From a candidate division WOR-3 bacterium (GTDB lineage Bacteria; Hydrothermota; Hydrothermia; UBA1063), in contig JBDRYS010000002.1 in NCBI GenBank assembly GCA_039803545.1, forward strand, positions 132,385 to 196,384: a stretch of 64,000 bases of DNA, in the 5' to 3' direction. The notes under the pieces are model-generated. The model was not told the DNA's origin. It was given only the letters and a program-made list of their open reading frames with translations, and ran no database searches. A program made the position numbers and the translations under genes. Position 1 is the stretch's first letter. Each line of letters starts with the position of its first letter. This document shows, one piece after another, positions 24,589 through 33,040 of the stretch.

Positions 24589-26199
24589 TTACTTCAATTT
24601 AACACTTAATTGAAAACTGGCATATTTTTCCTCCTGACCACCTGCAACTTCAATGGACAGGAGGTTCACCGAATCTACAATCGGCGAATTTCTTAAATTA
24701 CTCATAAATTGAGAAATACGAATGTTTGAAAGAGCTCCACCTGTTATGTTTAGATAGTCTCCATTTCTTCCTAAGGCCTCAAGCCAGCACCCTGAGGGGA
24801 TAACTCTGTTAATCTCATCCAGAAGCTGTACATATTTTGTTCTACCCTGCTGCAATTGAGCAATCAAGTCAAGCTTCCTCCTGGCATCTTCGATCTGCTG
24901 TTTAAAACCTTTGATCTCATCAGCCTTTCTTTGAAGTTCAACTTCTTCGGCCTGGAGTTGTGTAATTTGTTTCTTGAGGCCCGAGATTCTTCTTGTTGTG
25001 CCAACCGACAATGCAAGAATTCCTATTACAAGAAGGAGCCACACAAAGAGGGCACCCACTAAGTGAGGTAGTAAAGAAACCTCCTCAACCACTGGTACAG
25101 CCTCCATACCCGCTTCCGTTGGAAGAAGGTTTACCTTGTGGTCTTTTTTATAGAAGTGTAAAGCATTTCCTATGACAATGGTTAATAACGGTGCATTGTC
25201 CTTCAAACCTTTAACGCCTTCTTCAATAGCAAAGAGTCCTGTTATATCAAGGTATTTAATGTCAACACCGTACTTAGTTTTTATGAAATTTGCAAGTCCA
25301 TAGAGCTTGCTTCCACCGCCCGAAACGTAAATGTTAAATTTCTTTGAGCCTTCTGCAAGCGCTGGTACATATTTTTCCGGAGAAAGGAATCTATCGTGGA
25401 GAGAATCCATTGTATCATCAAAGGCAGATTTTTCAATGGCGGCAGTAGGGCCATTCAATGCGGTCTCCTCTGCTTCTTCTACCCTGAGATCAAAGAACCT
25501 GGAAAGGTTATCAACGTAGGATTTAATGCCCGTCGGTATTTCAACCATTTGCTGAATCTGACCATCCTTGATATGAATTAATAGGGTCACTTCATATCCT
25601 ACGTGCAGGAAGAGATTGTCTCCAGAAAGATTCTTAAGATCAAGGGCTTCAATTACCCTAAAGAGTGAAATAAGGTCTGTTGTTACCAGTGTAGGTTCAA
25701 GGCCAGCAGCCCTAACGATATCGAGGATATCGTATATGAAACTCAATTTTGCAGTTCCAACCAAGATATCCACAGACTCTGCAATTTGACTCACCCCAAG
25801 GATCTCATAATCCCTTACAATCTCCGTCGGGTCGACATGCAACTCTTCCTTGATTTTCCAATCCACAGCTTCTGCAAGTTTCTCTTTCTTCTTATAGTAA
25901 GGTATAACCATCGCCTTTGATTTGACTTCGCCACCGGCTATACTTACGACCACATTAGTAGAATCGGTTCCAAGTTTCGCATAGGCATCCCTGATTTTAT
26001 CAATCAGAACCTGTCTGTCTATTATGTCCTTACCCAAAATCACATCTGGAGGCACCTTTTCAAGAGCATAGGCCTTCAGCACTATATCCTTTTTTACCCT
26101 ATCGAACAGTGCAGCCTTAACATAGCGGGACCCAATGTCAAGAACGACAATTGGGCCCTTTACCTTACCTTTCCCGATTTTTCCTAATAAGGCCATCAT
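24589..26199 (-). CDS. pilMN: PilM-PilN fusion protein
   Basis: 536 residues. Residues 1-350 are the actin-like PilM ATPase: VVLDIGSRYVKAALF, VVVSIAGGEVKSKAMVIPY, EIVRDYEILG, YVSGGGSKLYGLANFI, and APLLTIVIGNAL. Residues about 352-536 are PilN. They start with the KVNLLP motif (355-360) that normally docks PilN's cytoplasmic tail into PilM. They continue with a transmembrane helix (about 379-400), a coiled coil, and a periplasmic domain (INRVIPSGCWLEALGRNGD). The two are usually separate proteins, so fusion makes the contact permanent. It follows the DnaA-like fusion gene by 10 nt. Confidence 0.88.
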   Translation of the reverse strand: MMALLGKIGKGKVKGPIVVLDIGSRYVKAALFDRVKKDIVLKAYALEKVPPDVILGKDIIDRQVLIDKIRDAYAKLGTDSTNVVVSIAGGEVKSKAMVIPYYKKKEKLAEAVDWKIKEELHVDPTEIVRDYEILGVSQIAESVDILVGTAKLSFIYDILDIVRAAGLEPTLVTTDLISLFRVIEALDLKNLSGDNLFLHVGYEVTLLIHIKDGQIQQMVEIPTGIKSYVDNLSRFFDLRVEEAEETALNGPTAAIEKSAFDDTMDSLHDRFLSPEKYVPALAEGSKKFNIYVSGGGSKLYGLANFIKTKYGVDIKYLDITGLFAIEEGVKGLKDNAPLLTIVIGNALHFYKKDHKVNLLPTEAGMEAVPVVEEVSLLPHLVGALFVWLLLVIGILALSVGTTRRISGLKKQITQLQAEEVELQRKADEIKGFKQQIEDARRKLDLIAQLQQGRTKYVQLLDEINRVIPSGCWLEALGRNGDYLNITGGALSNIRISQFMSNLRNSPIVDSVNLLSIEVAGGQEEKYASFQLSVKLK

Positions 26200-26209
26200 T
26201 AACCCCCTT

Positions 26210-27457
26210 TTATTTACCTACTTCGATAAAGGCACTAACCACTTTGTTTAAAAGATTTTCATCAATTCTTTCACCCAATCTCTTGTAGGTCAAAAGTTCA
26301 TTAACTATGGTTTCAATCTTTTTGAGATTTAAACCGGGCTTGCTGGCAATTTGGTCAATTACACTGGAAGGAAGTCCCTCTTCCCCAACGAACATCCTTG
26401 CAACCTTTCTTTTCAAATCTATCGAAGGCTCTTCAATACCTATAGTCATAAATTCGGTTAATAGTTGCCTGAGTTTACGATTTAAAGTAGGCATATTCTT
26501 TAAGGGCAAAGAGCAACTCACAACCGCCTGTTTGTCCCTTGAGACGAGATCAGATAGAACAGTAAGTAACGCATCCTGAGCAAAATCCTTGCCCACAAGG
26601 AAATCAAGGTCATCAAAAAGAAGAATGTCTACATCACGCAGAATTTCTAAATATCTATCGATATCCCTTTCCGTCTTAAGTTCTTTTAGAGTCGAGTAGA
26701 ACTTGTATGCGTCGATATAAATGAATCTCCTTAAGGCTTCGTTCTCGAGTATATAATTTGCTATTGCCTGAAGCAAATGAGATTTTCCACTGCCCTCTGG
26801 CCCAAATAGGAATACTTTCTTTGCTCCGACGCCTCTGGTCTCAGCAATATCTTTGCACAAAAGGAAAGCGTGCTTGTTGGTTTCATCTACCACAAAACTA
26901 TCAAAGGTCTTATCTTTTGCTATAAGTACGCCTATTTCGCCCCTAACTGTACTACCCGTAAAGGGTTCACTAATCTTTTCTGCAGACTCCGTTTCCGCAT
27001 AATATTTCTCAATGGCTTCCTTAATCTCGCTTACCTTCGAAATGAACGGTCTGATTTTCAAATCTGTAACGTTTTTCAACTCAGCGAGCATCTCCCTGTT
27101 AATGGGATTTGCCATTGCCACAGCCAGAGACTTACCCTTTTTTCGTATAGGTATCACAAGATACTTCCTCGCAATTCTTGCCGGAATGTGCTCTACCGCC
27201 TCAGGGTCGATATCGATATTTTTAAGATTCACATAATGAAGCATTGGGAAATTATCAAGAATGAATTTTACCAGTTGTTCTTCATTTAGGAATCCCTTTT
27301 CTACCAGTATCTCTTCAAGAGTCCCACCTCTTTCCCACTGTTCAGCGAGAGCGTTTTTGATAGCCTCTCTTGTGATAACACCACTTTTTTCCAGAAGCTC
27401 GACAAATGTTACTTTGACACCTGTTTTCTCATCTACCTTCGCATCTTTCTTCATCAT
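26210..27457 (-). CDS. Secretion-ATPase N-domain (MshEN/T2SSE_N) fused to DnaA-like AAA+ domain
   Basis: 415 residues. Residues about 15-155 resemble the N-terminal domain of GspE/PilB/MshE ATPases: two helical repeats (FVELLEKSGVITREAI; LEEILVEKGFLNEEQLVKFI), then ARKYLVIPIRKKGKSLAVAMA. The RLG residues associated with c-di-GMP binding are not kept. Residues about 183-395 follow DnaA domain III: TFDSFVVDETNKHAF, Walker A GPEGSGKSHLLQAIANYIL (219-237), Walker B DILLFDDLDFL (277-287), and SCSLPLKNMPTLNRKLRQLL. The DnaA arginine finger is replaced (Leu-Leu-Thr near 332-334), sensor II Arg appears as Lys, and the DNA-binding domain IV is absent. It lies where a pilus ATPase or regulator would be expected. 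A regulatory NTPase of pilus assembly is inferred. Confidence 0.8.
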   Translation of the reverse strand: MMKKDAKVDEKTGVKVTFVELLEKSGVITREAIKNALAEQWERGGTLEEILVEKGFLNEEQLVKFILDNFPMLHYVNLKNIDIDPEAVEHIPARIARKYLVIPIRKKGKSLAVAMANPINREMLAELKNVTDLKIRPFISKVSEIKEAIEKYYAETESAEKISEPFTGSTVRGEIGVLIAKDKTFDSFVVDETNKHAFLLCKDIAETRGVGAKKVFLFGPEGSGKSHLLQAIANYILENEALRRFIYIDAYKFYSTLKELKTERDIDRYLEILRDVDILLFDDLDFLVGKDFAQDALLTVLSDLVSRDKQAVVSCSLPLKNMPTLNRKLRQLLTEFMTIGIEEPSIDLKRKVARMFVGEEGLPSSVIDQIASKPGLNLKKIETIVNELLTYKRLGERIDENLLNKVVSAFIEVGK

Positions 27458-29358
27458 ATGCCCATACTCCTAAACAATTTAATTTTATCTTCCACATCTT
27501 TGAACCTGGAATCAAACACATAAACATTGGTGTAAAGTTCTTTTGCCTCGTGGTACCTTTTCATGTTCTCAAGCGTTAATGCAAGATAATAGTATGCCTC
27601 AATGTAATCCTTATCTACGGTTCCCGCCTCCTCGATAGCCTTTCTCAAGATTACCTCTGCGAACTCAAGGTCACCCCTTTCATAGAATATTTTACCTAAG
27701 TAAATCATAGACTGCAGCCTGTACCTTGGATCGCTCAGTAACTTCTGAAATTCTTCGATTGCAGGTTGATATAGTTTCATCTCATAATATTCCTTAGCCA
27801 CTTCAAACGGAGGGTCCGATGGATAAGGCCATTCCTCTAAGGATAGAATATCTTCTTTTATCTCTCTCAAAATTCTTAACAAACTCTCATACTTCTCTTT
27901 TTCTACTGTACTCTCAACCTTTTCCCCAACTCCAAATTCTTCCTTTACCTTCGTTGCAGGCTTCTCGGTAGGTCTTTTTTCTACTCCTTTCTCTGTCAAC
28001 GACCTTTCCGAGGTTGGAACCCCTTTCAAACCTGTCGTATCCTCTAACTTAGAAGACCTCTTCTCAGTCAGTGAGACCATCTCCTCATATTTCTTTTTTG
28101 AAGCTTCTACCTCTTCTTCTTTTAAAGGCCTTTTCAGTTCTTCAACCCTTTCCTCTTCCGTTCTCTTTTTCTCAACCTTAGGAGCAGTATAAGCAAAAGG
28201 TTCTGATGCAGCTTTCTCTTTTTCTACCTCTACTTTTTCTTTGAAGAATTTTTCACTTTTTTTCTCGGTTACTTTCTTCAAAGTGGATTCCCACTCTTTC
28301 TGGATCTCCTCAACCTCCTCAGGTGCTTCTTCAACGACCGTCTTGTATTCCTCTACAGGCGGCTCAGTGATTTTTCTATCAATTTTTTCAGATGGTTTAC
28401 TACTTATTTTCTCACTTTCCTCCGGCAACTCCACAACAGTAGCTTTTTCCCCGGTAATAGGTGGCTCTTCAAGGACAACAGTCTTTTCAGAAATTTGGTC
28501 CACTGGGATCTCTTCCTCCTCTTTAAATACAAATTTTTCCGAAGACTTTAATCCTTCAGAAGGCGCTTTTTGGGACTCCGAAGGCGGAACCCCTAAAAAA
28601 TCAGCAAAAGCAGAGGATGTTATAAAAGTTTTGGGCTCTTCTTCCACTTCTTCTTTTTCGATAAATTCTATTTTTTCCACCTCTTCCTTTTTTTCTTCTT
28701 CCTTCTTTGGTTTCTCTGAAACTGCAGCCCCTTGATCTGTTGGCTCGCTAAAAAATCCTCCTAATCCACCGATGTCTCCTCGTTCATAAAACTCTTGTGG
28801 TTGCGCAAACTCAATGCCGCTTTCAAGACTCAGCATAGCAAGAGATTCCGCAAGTTCTTGAACCCTCGTAAATAGTCGTTCGAATTTTGAAGCTTGCTCC
28901 GTGTGCTCCTGAATTACACTGGCAAATTCATTAATAAGATTAAACAATTTCCCAAGATGTACCGGGTCTATCTTAGGAAGTTTAACATATTCAAGGGCCC
29001 AATCCAAAGCCCTGTCAACATTGCCGCTCTCCAGCTCCATTTGAATGAGGTCTAAATAGACGTCATGCCTTTCCTTGTCAAGTCTCAGAATTTTCTTTGC
29101 GACAGATATTGCAATTTCTCGGAAATCTTGTTCCTTATACATCTTATAAGCTTTTTCCAGATATTCAAGAGCTTTTTCATGATTTTGCTTCCGGATATAA
29201 AGGTCACCGATAGAATTGAAAACTTCGGGGTCTGAGGTCACTTTAGCAAGTTCTTGAAGAACTAAGAGAGCTTCATCATATTTACCCTGCCCTATCAATT
29301 TTTGCGCCTGAAGCTTTAACTTCTTTACATCCACTCCACTACTTCCCTTGAATATCAT
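27454..29358 (-). CDS. TPR protein with long Glu/Lys-rich linker
   Basis: 634 residues, no signal peptide, so probably cytoplasmic. N-terminal TPR-like helical repeats cover about 8-180 (GKYDEALLVLQELAKV, PEVFNSIGDLYIRKQNHEKA, ALEYLEKAYKMYKEQ). A highly charged Glu/Lys/Ser/Pro-rich disordered segment spans about 215-490. A second TPR block covers about 510-634 (YEMKLYQPAIEEFQKLLSD, AYYYLALTLENMKRYHEAKEL). It overlaps the DnaA-like fusion gene by 4 nt. The architecture recalls scaffold proteins such as FimV or Tgl/PilF-type TPR partners of pilus machines, but no specific family is claimed. Confidence 0.75.
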   Translation of the reverse strand: MIFKGSSGVDVKKLKLQAQKLIGQGKYDEALLVLQELAKVTSDPEVFNSIGDLYIRKQNHEKALEYLEKAYKMYKEQDFREIAISVAKKILRLDKERHDVYLDLIQMELESGNVDRALDWALEYVKLPKIDPVHLGKLFNLINEFASVIQEHTEQASKFERLFTRVQELAESLAMLSLESGIEFAQPQEFYERGDIGGLGGFFSEPTDQGAAVSEKPKKEEEKKEEVEKIEFIEKEEVEEEPKTFITSSAFADFLGVPPSESQKAPSEGLKSSEKFVFKEEEEIPVDQISEKTVVLEEPPITGEKATVVELPEESEKISSKPSEKIDRKITEPPVEEYKTVVEEAPEEVEEIQKEWESTLKKVTEKKSEKFFKEKVEVEKEKAASEPFAYTAPKVEKKRTEEERVEELKRPLKEEEVEASKKKYEEMVSLTEKRSSKLEDTTGLKGVPTSERSLTEKGVEKRPTEKPATKVKEEFGVGEKVESTVEKEKYESLLRILREIKEDILSLEEWPYPSDPPFEVAKEYYEMKLYQPAIEEFQKLLSDPRYRLQSMIYLGKIFYERGDLEFAEVILRKAIEEAGTVDKDYIEAYYYLALTLENMKRYHEAKELYTNVYVFDSRFKDVEDKIKLFRSMGI

Positions 29359-31214
29359 AATAGATAATTATACTCATCAGTGCTCTTATTGTCAAGAAGT
29401 TGTTTAAATATCTCATTAACAAGGGCTTTTAAGCCAAGCAAATCTACAGGTGAGTCTTCTAAGTCTTCAATCAACAGCCTCAGACCATCCATAATGTACT
29501 TTTCAAAATATTTTTTTCCTTTAACCCTCGAAAGGTAACCATAGGCGCCCAGTGCTTGCATGTGTCTCTGAAGCTTAGTGAATTTAATCTCAAACTCAAG
29601 ATCGGAGCGTGAAACGACATTTTTCGAAAGGGAATTAAATTCATCAATGTAAACCTTTAAAAGTTCATCACGATAACCTTTCATAAAAGGCATATAAGGG
29701 TCGAAAATTAGAGAAGCAAGATCATAGCTTTTTGGACCCCATCTCAAGCCTGTAAAATCAACAATGGCAAGGGAACCATTAGGTTTAACCATGATATTCT
29801 GACTCTGATAATCTCGATGGAGTATGACTTTTTCAAATTTACTGCAAATATTAGCAAGTTTGTCAAGTTCTTTTTCTACCTCTTCAGAAACTTCCAAATT
29901 GGAAAACCTTTTCACAAAATTGTTAATGAAATGCATCTGCTCCCATCGAAAATATTCATAATCAAAGACAAACTCTTCAAAGTAATCAGCACCTTCCTGA
30001 AGAGGCCCGAGGGCGTGGAGCCTCGCTATAATTTTCACGGCATCACTATAATACTTAAGGTAATCTCTGTTGCCTGGGTACTTGAAAAAAGAATAGAGGG
30101 TTGTATCACCTAAGTCTTCCATATAGATATGATTTTTTGCTTCATCAACATCAACAATTTTTGGAACGGGAAGGCCGCATTTCACCAGAAATTCTGTGGC
30201 CTTTAGGTGCTTCTCAAATTCTTTTTTGTTTTCTCCATAGTCGCAAATCACAAAGCTTTTGTTTCCCTCGTAAACTCTCCAGAATTTCCGGTCAGAACCA
30301 CCAAGACCTACAAGGTATTTGTTTGACTCGCCGCCCATCGCCGATATTTCATCAAAAGAGATAATCCCAGCAGGTGAGAGAATACAATTCTTATATTCAC
30401 CCTGTTTTAATTGCACATTATCCAAAATTATAACATTTCTGAGAAGGGTGCCTCTTTCAACTTCTGGCTCTCCTTCAATCACGAGAAATCCGTCAAAGTA
30501 CAGAGGAGGTAAGGAGCTCTTCGCTTCCCTGATATAAACCCTTTCACCCCTTTTACTTAGAAGCTCAAAAATAGCCTTTGCATAGCTTACGGATGTACCG
30601 ATGTCATACCAGAATCCTTCCTTAGGCTCAAAAACCACTACCTTATAACCCTCTCTAAGCGCTTTAAGCCAGATTTCTTTTGCATCAAAAGGTCTCACTT
30701 CGAAATTCTCAAGTAATCTTTTCCTATAAACGGCGATTCCAGTAAAACCTACCCTTCCTTCCCCAATATCTTTAAGATACCCACCTTCAACGACCAAATT
30801 CTTCCTGCAAACCTTCTCAGAGACTACTAAAGTTATATCCGCCCCACTTTTTAAATGAAAGTTAACGACTGATGAGAGGTCAATATCGGAAAGCACATCT
30901 CCATTGTGAGCAAGAATGATGTCACTTTTGGCTCTTCTTGCCACATTGACAATGGCTCCTCCTGTTCCAAGGATCTTGGGCTCCTTTACAATCTCTACCC
31001 CCCTCAAATTTCTTGCAGCCCTTTCTACAACTTCGGCCAAATAATGGGTATTAATAAAAATCTTTACAGGATTTAAACTCTGAAGCCTTTCATAGACTCT
31101 TATAAGGATAGGTTTTCCGAGAACAGGTAAAAGTACCCTGGGCGTTACATTGGTTATGGGTCTCAACCTTTCACCGAAACCTGCCGAGAGAATAACAGCA
31201 TCAAGATTACTCAT
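29355..31214 (-). CDS. MurU-like nucleotidyltransferase fused to AmgK-like sugar kinase
   Basis: 619 residues from the ATG at 31214, which overlaps the namZ stop (ATGAGTAA). Residues 1-230 are a sugar-1-P nucleotidyltransferase: AVILSAGFGERLRP (6-19), GTGGAIVNVARRA, LAHNGDVLSDIDL. The usual Pro-Lys of the loop is Pro-Arg (25-26). Residues about 320-619 are an aminoglycoside-phosphotransferase-fold kinase with HRDYQSQN (466-473) and IVDFTGLRWGPKSYDLASL, the AmgK pattern. AmgK phosphorylates MurNAc/GlcNAc at C1, and MurU makes UDP-MurNAc. Beside an exo-muramidase gene this reads as a self-contained peptidoglycan salvage enzyme. A GlcNAc or other hexose substrate is the alternative. Confidence 0.82.
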   Translation of the reverse strand: MSNLDAVILSAGFGERLRPITNVTPRVLLPVLGKPILIRVYERLQSLNPVKIFINTHYLAEVVERAARNLRGVEIVKEPKILGTGGAIVNVARRAKSDIILAHNGDVLSDIDLSSVVNFHLKSGADITLVVSEKVCRKNLVVEGGYLKDIGEGRVGFTGIAVYRKRLLENFEVRPFDAKEIWLKALREGYKVVVFEPKEGFWYDIGTSVSYAKAIFELLSKRGERVYIREAKSSLPPLYFDGFLVIEGEPEVERGTLLRNVIILDNVQLKQGEYKNCILSPAGIISFDEISAMGGESNKYLVGLGGSDRKFWRVYEGNKSFVICDYGENKKEFEKHLKATEFLVKCGLPVPKIVDVDEAKNHIYMEDLGDTTLYSFFKYPGNRDYLKYYSDAVKIIARLHALGPLQEGADYFEEFVFDYEYFRWEQMHFINNFVKRFSNLEVSEEVEKELDKLANICSKFEKVILHRDYQSQNIMVKPNGSLAIVDFTGLRWGPKSYDLASLIFDPYMPFMKGYRDELLKVYIDEFNSLSKNVVSRSDLEFEIKFTKLQRHMQALGAYGYLSRVKGKKYFEKYIMDGLRLLIEDLEDSPVDLLGLKALVNEIFKQLLDNKSTDEYNYLL

Positions 31215-32382
31215 AAATAAGGTACTTTGATCTAACCTCTTTGTCAAAAACCTCCCCTTCCAATTTCCACCAGGTTTCTATTTCCTCAATGGAATCTCCT
31301 CTATCTAAGGCTTCACGAAGGTGATTTGAGCCTGCAAGAATATCGATAGGCAATTTTTTAAATTCATATTCGTATGGAGGTTCGCGCCACCGGAAATGAT
31401 CTGGATAAAGTTCTTTGATGACTTTTATTATAACAACGCCTATTTTAAAGGGCTTTAAAGCCTTCTTATCCCTGATATGAATTTGGAGACCTCCGCACCT
31501 TTCACCCGCAAACTTGTTAAAAGTTGGGATAAAATAGAGAGGCCTAAAATAAACTCCTTCAAGGCTGTAATTTTCAAGGGCATCAACGAGTTCATAGGGA
31601 TTAATAAAAGGGGCCCCTAAAATTTCAAAGGGCCTTGTAGTACCCCTTCCCTCGCTTATGTTGGTGGCCTCAAGGAGACACATACCCGGATAGAGTAAGG
31701 CGGTTTTTTCTGAAGGCATATTGGGAGATGGGTTTACCCATTCAAGCCCTGTGTCCTCCCAAAAATAGTTCCTACTCCAGTTCTCCATTTTAAGGACGGA
31801 AAGATTAATATCTCTTAAATATTCCCCCTTAAAGAGCAAAGCGATTTCTCCTATGGTCATTCCATGTCTCACAGGCAATGGTTTGAGCCCGACAAAGGAA
31901 GAATACGTCTCTTCTAAAACAGGACCTTCTACTTCAAGACCACCGATGGGATTAGGTCTATCTAAGACAACCACAAACTTACCATTCTCCAATGCGCTTT
32001 CCATAACAAGGTATAGCGTCCAAATATAGGTATAGTAACGCGATCCCACATCCTGTAGGTCTACCACAATGCCATCAATACCTTCTAACATATAGGGCAA
32101 AGGTTTTCTACTCTTACCGTATAAGCTGTAGACAGGGAGTCCCGTTGAAGGGTCTCTAAAATCTTCCCACTCAATCATATTATCCTGGGTTTCACCGAAA
32201 AGGCCATGTTGAGGAGCGAGAAGTGCCTTGACTTTGACCTTATCAAAATGGGAAAAGACATCCCACGTGTATCTCAAATTGCTATTTACCGAGGCTTGAT
32301 GCACAAGAAGGGCAACCTTAGCGCCCTTTAACTCCTTAGGCCATTCCTCTTCCATCCTATCGATCCCCAGTCTAATACGCAC
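31207..32382 (-). CDS. namZ: NamZ-type exo-beta-N-acetylmuramidase (DUF1343)
   Basis: 391 residues from a GTG at 32382 with GGAAGGAGAG 6 nt upstream; longer starts would lie deeper in the preceding gene. DUF1343 blocks seen: LLAPQHGLFGETQDN, VDLQDVGSRYYTYIWTL, VVLDRPNPIGGLEVEGP, LPVRHGMTIGEIA, VNPSPNMPS, and EGRGTTRPFEILGAP. Characterised NamZ (Bacillus subtilis YbbC) removes terminal MurNAc from peptidoglycan fragments. No signal peptide is visible, so the enzyme may act in the cytoplasm on imported fragments. Its overlap with the MurU/AmgK gene makes a recycling role very likely. Confidence 0.85.
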   Translation of the reverse strand: MRIRLGIDRMEEEWPKELKGAKVALLVHQASVNSNLRYTWDVFSHFDKVKVKALLAPQHGLFGETQDNMIEWEDFRDPSTGLPVYSLYGKSRKPLPYMLEGIDGIVVDLQDVGSRYYTYIWTLYLVMESALENGKFVVVLDRPNPIGGLEVEGPVLEETYSSFVGLKPLPVRHGMTIGEIALLFKGEYLRDINLSVLKMENWSRNYFWEDTGLEWVNPSPNMPSEKTALLYPGMCLLEATNISEGRGTTRPFEILGAPFINPYELVDALENYSLEGVYFRPLYFIPTFNKFAGERCGGLQIHIRDKKALKPFKIGVVIIKVIKELYPDHFRWREPPYEYEFKKLPIDILAGSNHLREALDRGDSIEEIETWWKLEGEVFDKEVRSKYLIYE

Positions 32383-33040
32383 GAAGTCTCTCCTTCCCAT
32401 AGTTACAAATTTCAAGTACAGGACAGCTTCCACAATTTGGATTTCTCTTGGTGCAGTAAGTCTTTCCTAATTTAACAAACAGAGCATGATACTCGTTGTA
32501 CATATTGACATCGAGCGGAAGGTTTTCCATGAACAACCGCTGAACTTCATCATAAGGAATTCGTTCCTGTTCAATCAAACCAATTCTTTTTAATATCCTG
32601 CGGGTATACGCATCGACAACAAAAACAGGCTTCTCAAGGGCATAAAGGATAATGGAATCCGCCGTCTCAGGGCCTATTCCAGGAATTTTCAATAACTCTT
32701 CTCGAAGGCTTTTCAATTGCCTTTTCTTAAGGGCTTCTATGCCTCCATTTTCATAAAGGTAATTAATCAAATTCTTTAGTCTCTTAGACTTCAACCTAAA
32801 GAACCCGCTGGGCCTTATAAGCTGAGCAATCTCATCTTCACTTGCTGAGTGAAGAGAATTGAGGTCCATCTTCCCTGCGCTCTTTAAATTATCAATTGCC
32901 TTCTCTACGTTTTTCCAGGCAGTATTCTGCGTTAACACTGCACCAATTATTATTTCCAGTTCGGATTCACCAGGCCACCAGTGTTGAGGTCCGAAATGAG
33001 AGTATAAAAGTTGGAAAAGCCTTTTAAGAGTTCCCTTCAT
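32372..33040 (-). CDS. Endonuclease III-superfamily DNA glycosylase, MagIII-like
   Basis: 222 residues. HhH-GPD fold with WWPGESELEIIIGAVLTQNT at the start, IRPSGFFRLKSKRL, the helix-hairpin-helix KIPGIGPETADSI (118-130), and catalytic Asp143 in VVDAYTRRI. A 4Fe-4S site C-x6-C-x2-C-x5-C occupies 196-212. The lyase Lys of endonuclease III is Glu125 here. The N-terminal block resembles Helicobacter MagIII, a monofunctional 3-methyladenine glycosylase. I infer a glycosylase without lyase activity for alkylated or deaminated bases. It overlaps both operon neighbours. Confidence 0.82.
   Translation of the reverse strand: MKGTLKRLFQLLYSHFGPQHWWPGESELEIIIGAVLTQNTAWKNVEKAIDNLKSAGKMDLNSLHSASEDEIAQLIRPSGFFRLKSKRLKNLINYLYENGGIEALKKRQLKSLREELLKIPGIGPETADSIILYALEKPVFVVDAYTRRILKRIGLIEQERIPYDEVQRLFMENLPLDVNMYNEYHALFVKLGKTYCTKRNPNCGSCPVLEICNYGKERLRAY

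Noticed and set aside
28241-28735. 164-codon Ser-rich plus-strand ORF
   Set aside because: Antisense of the Glu/Lys-rich linker in the TPR protein; Glu/Lys codons read backward give Ser/Phe.
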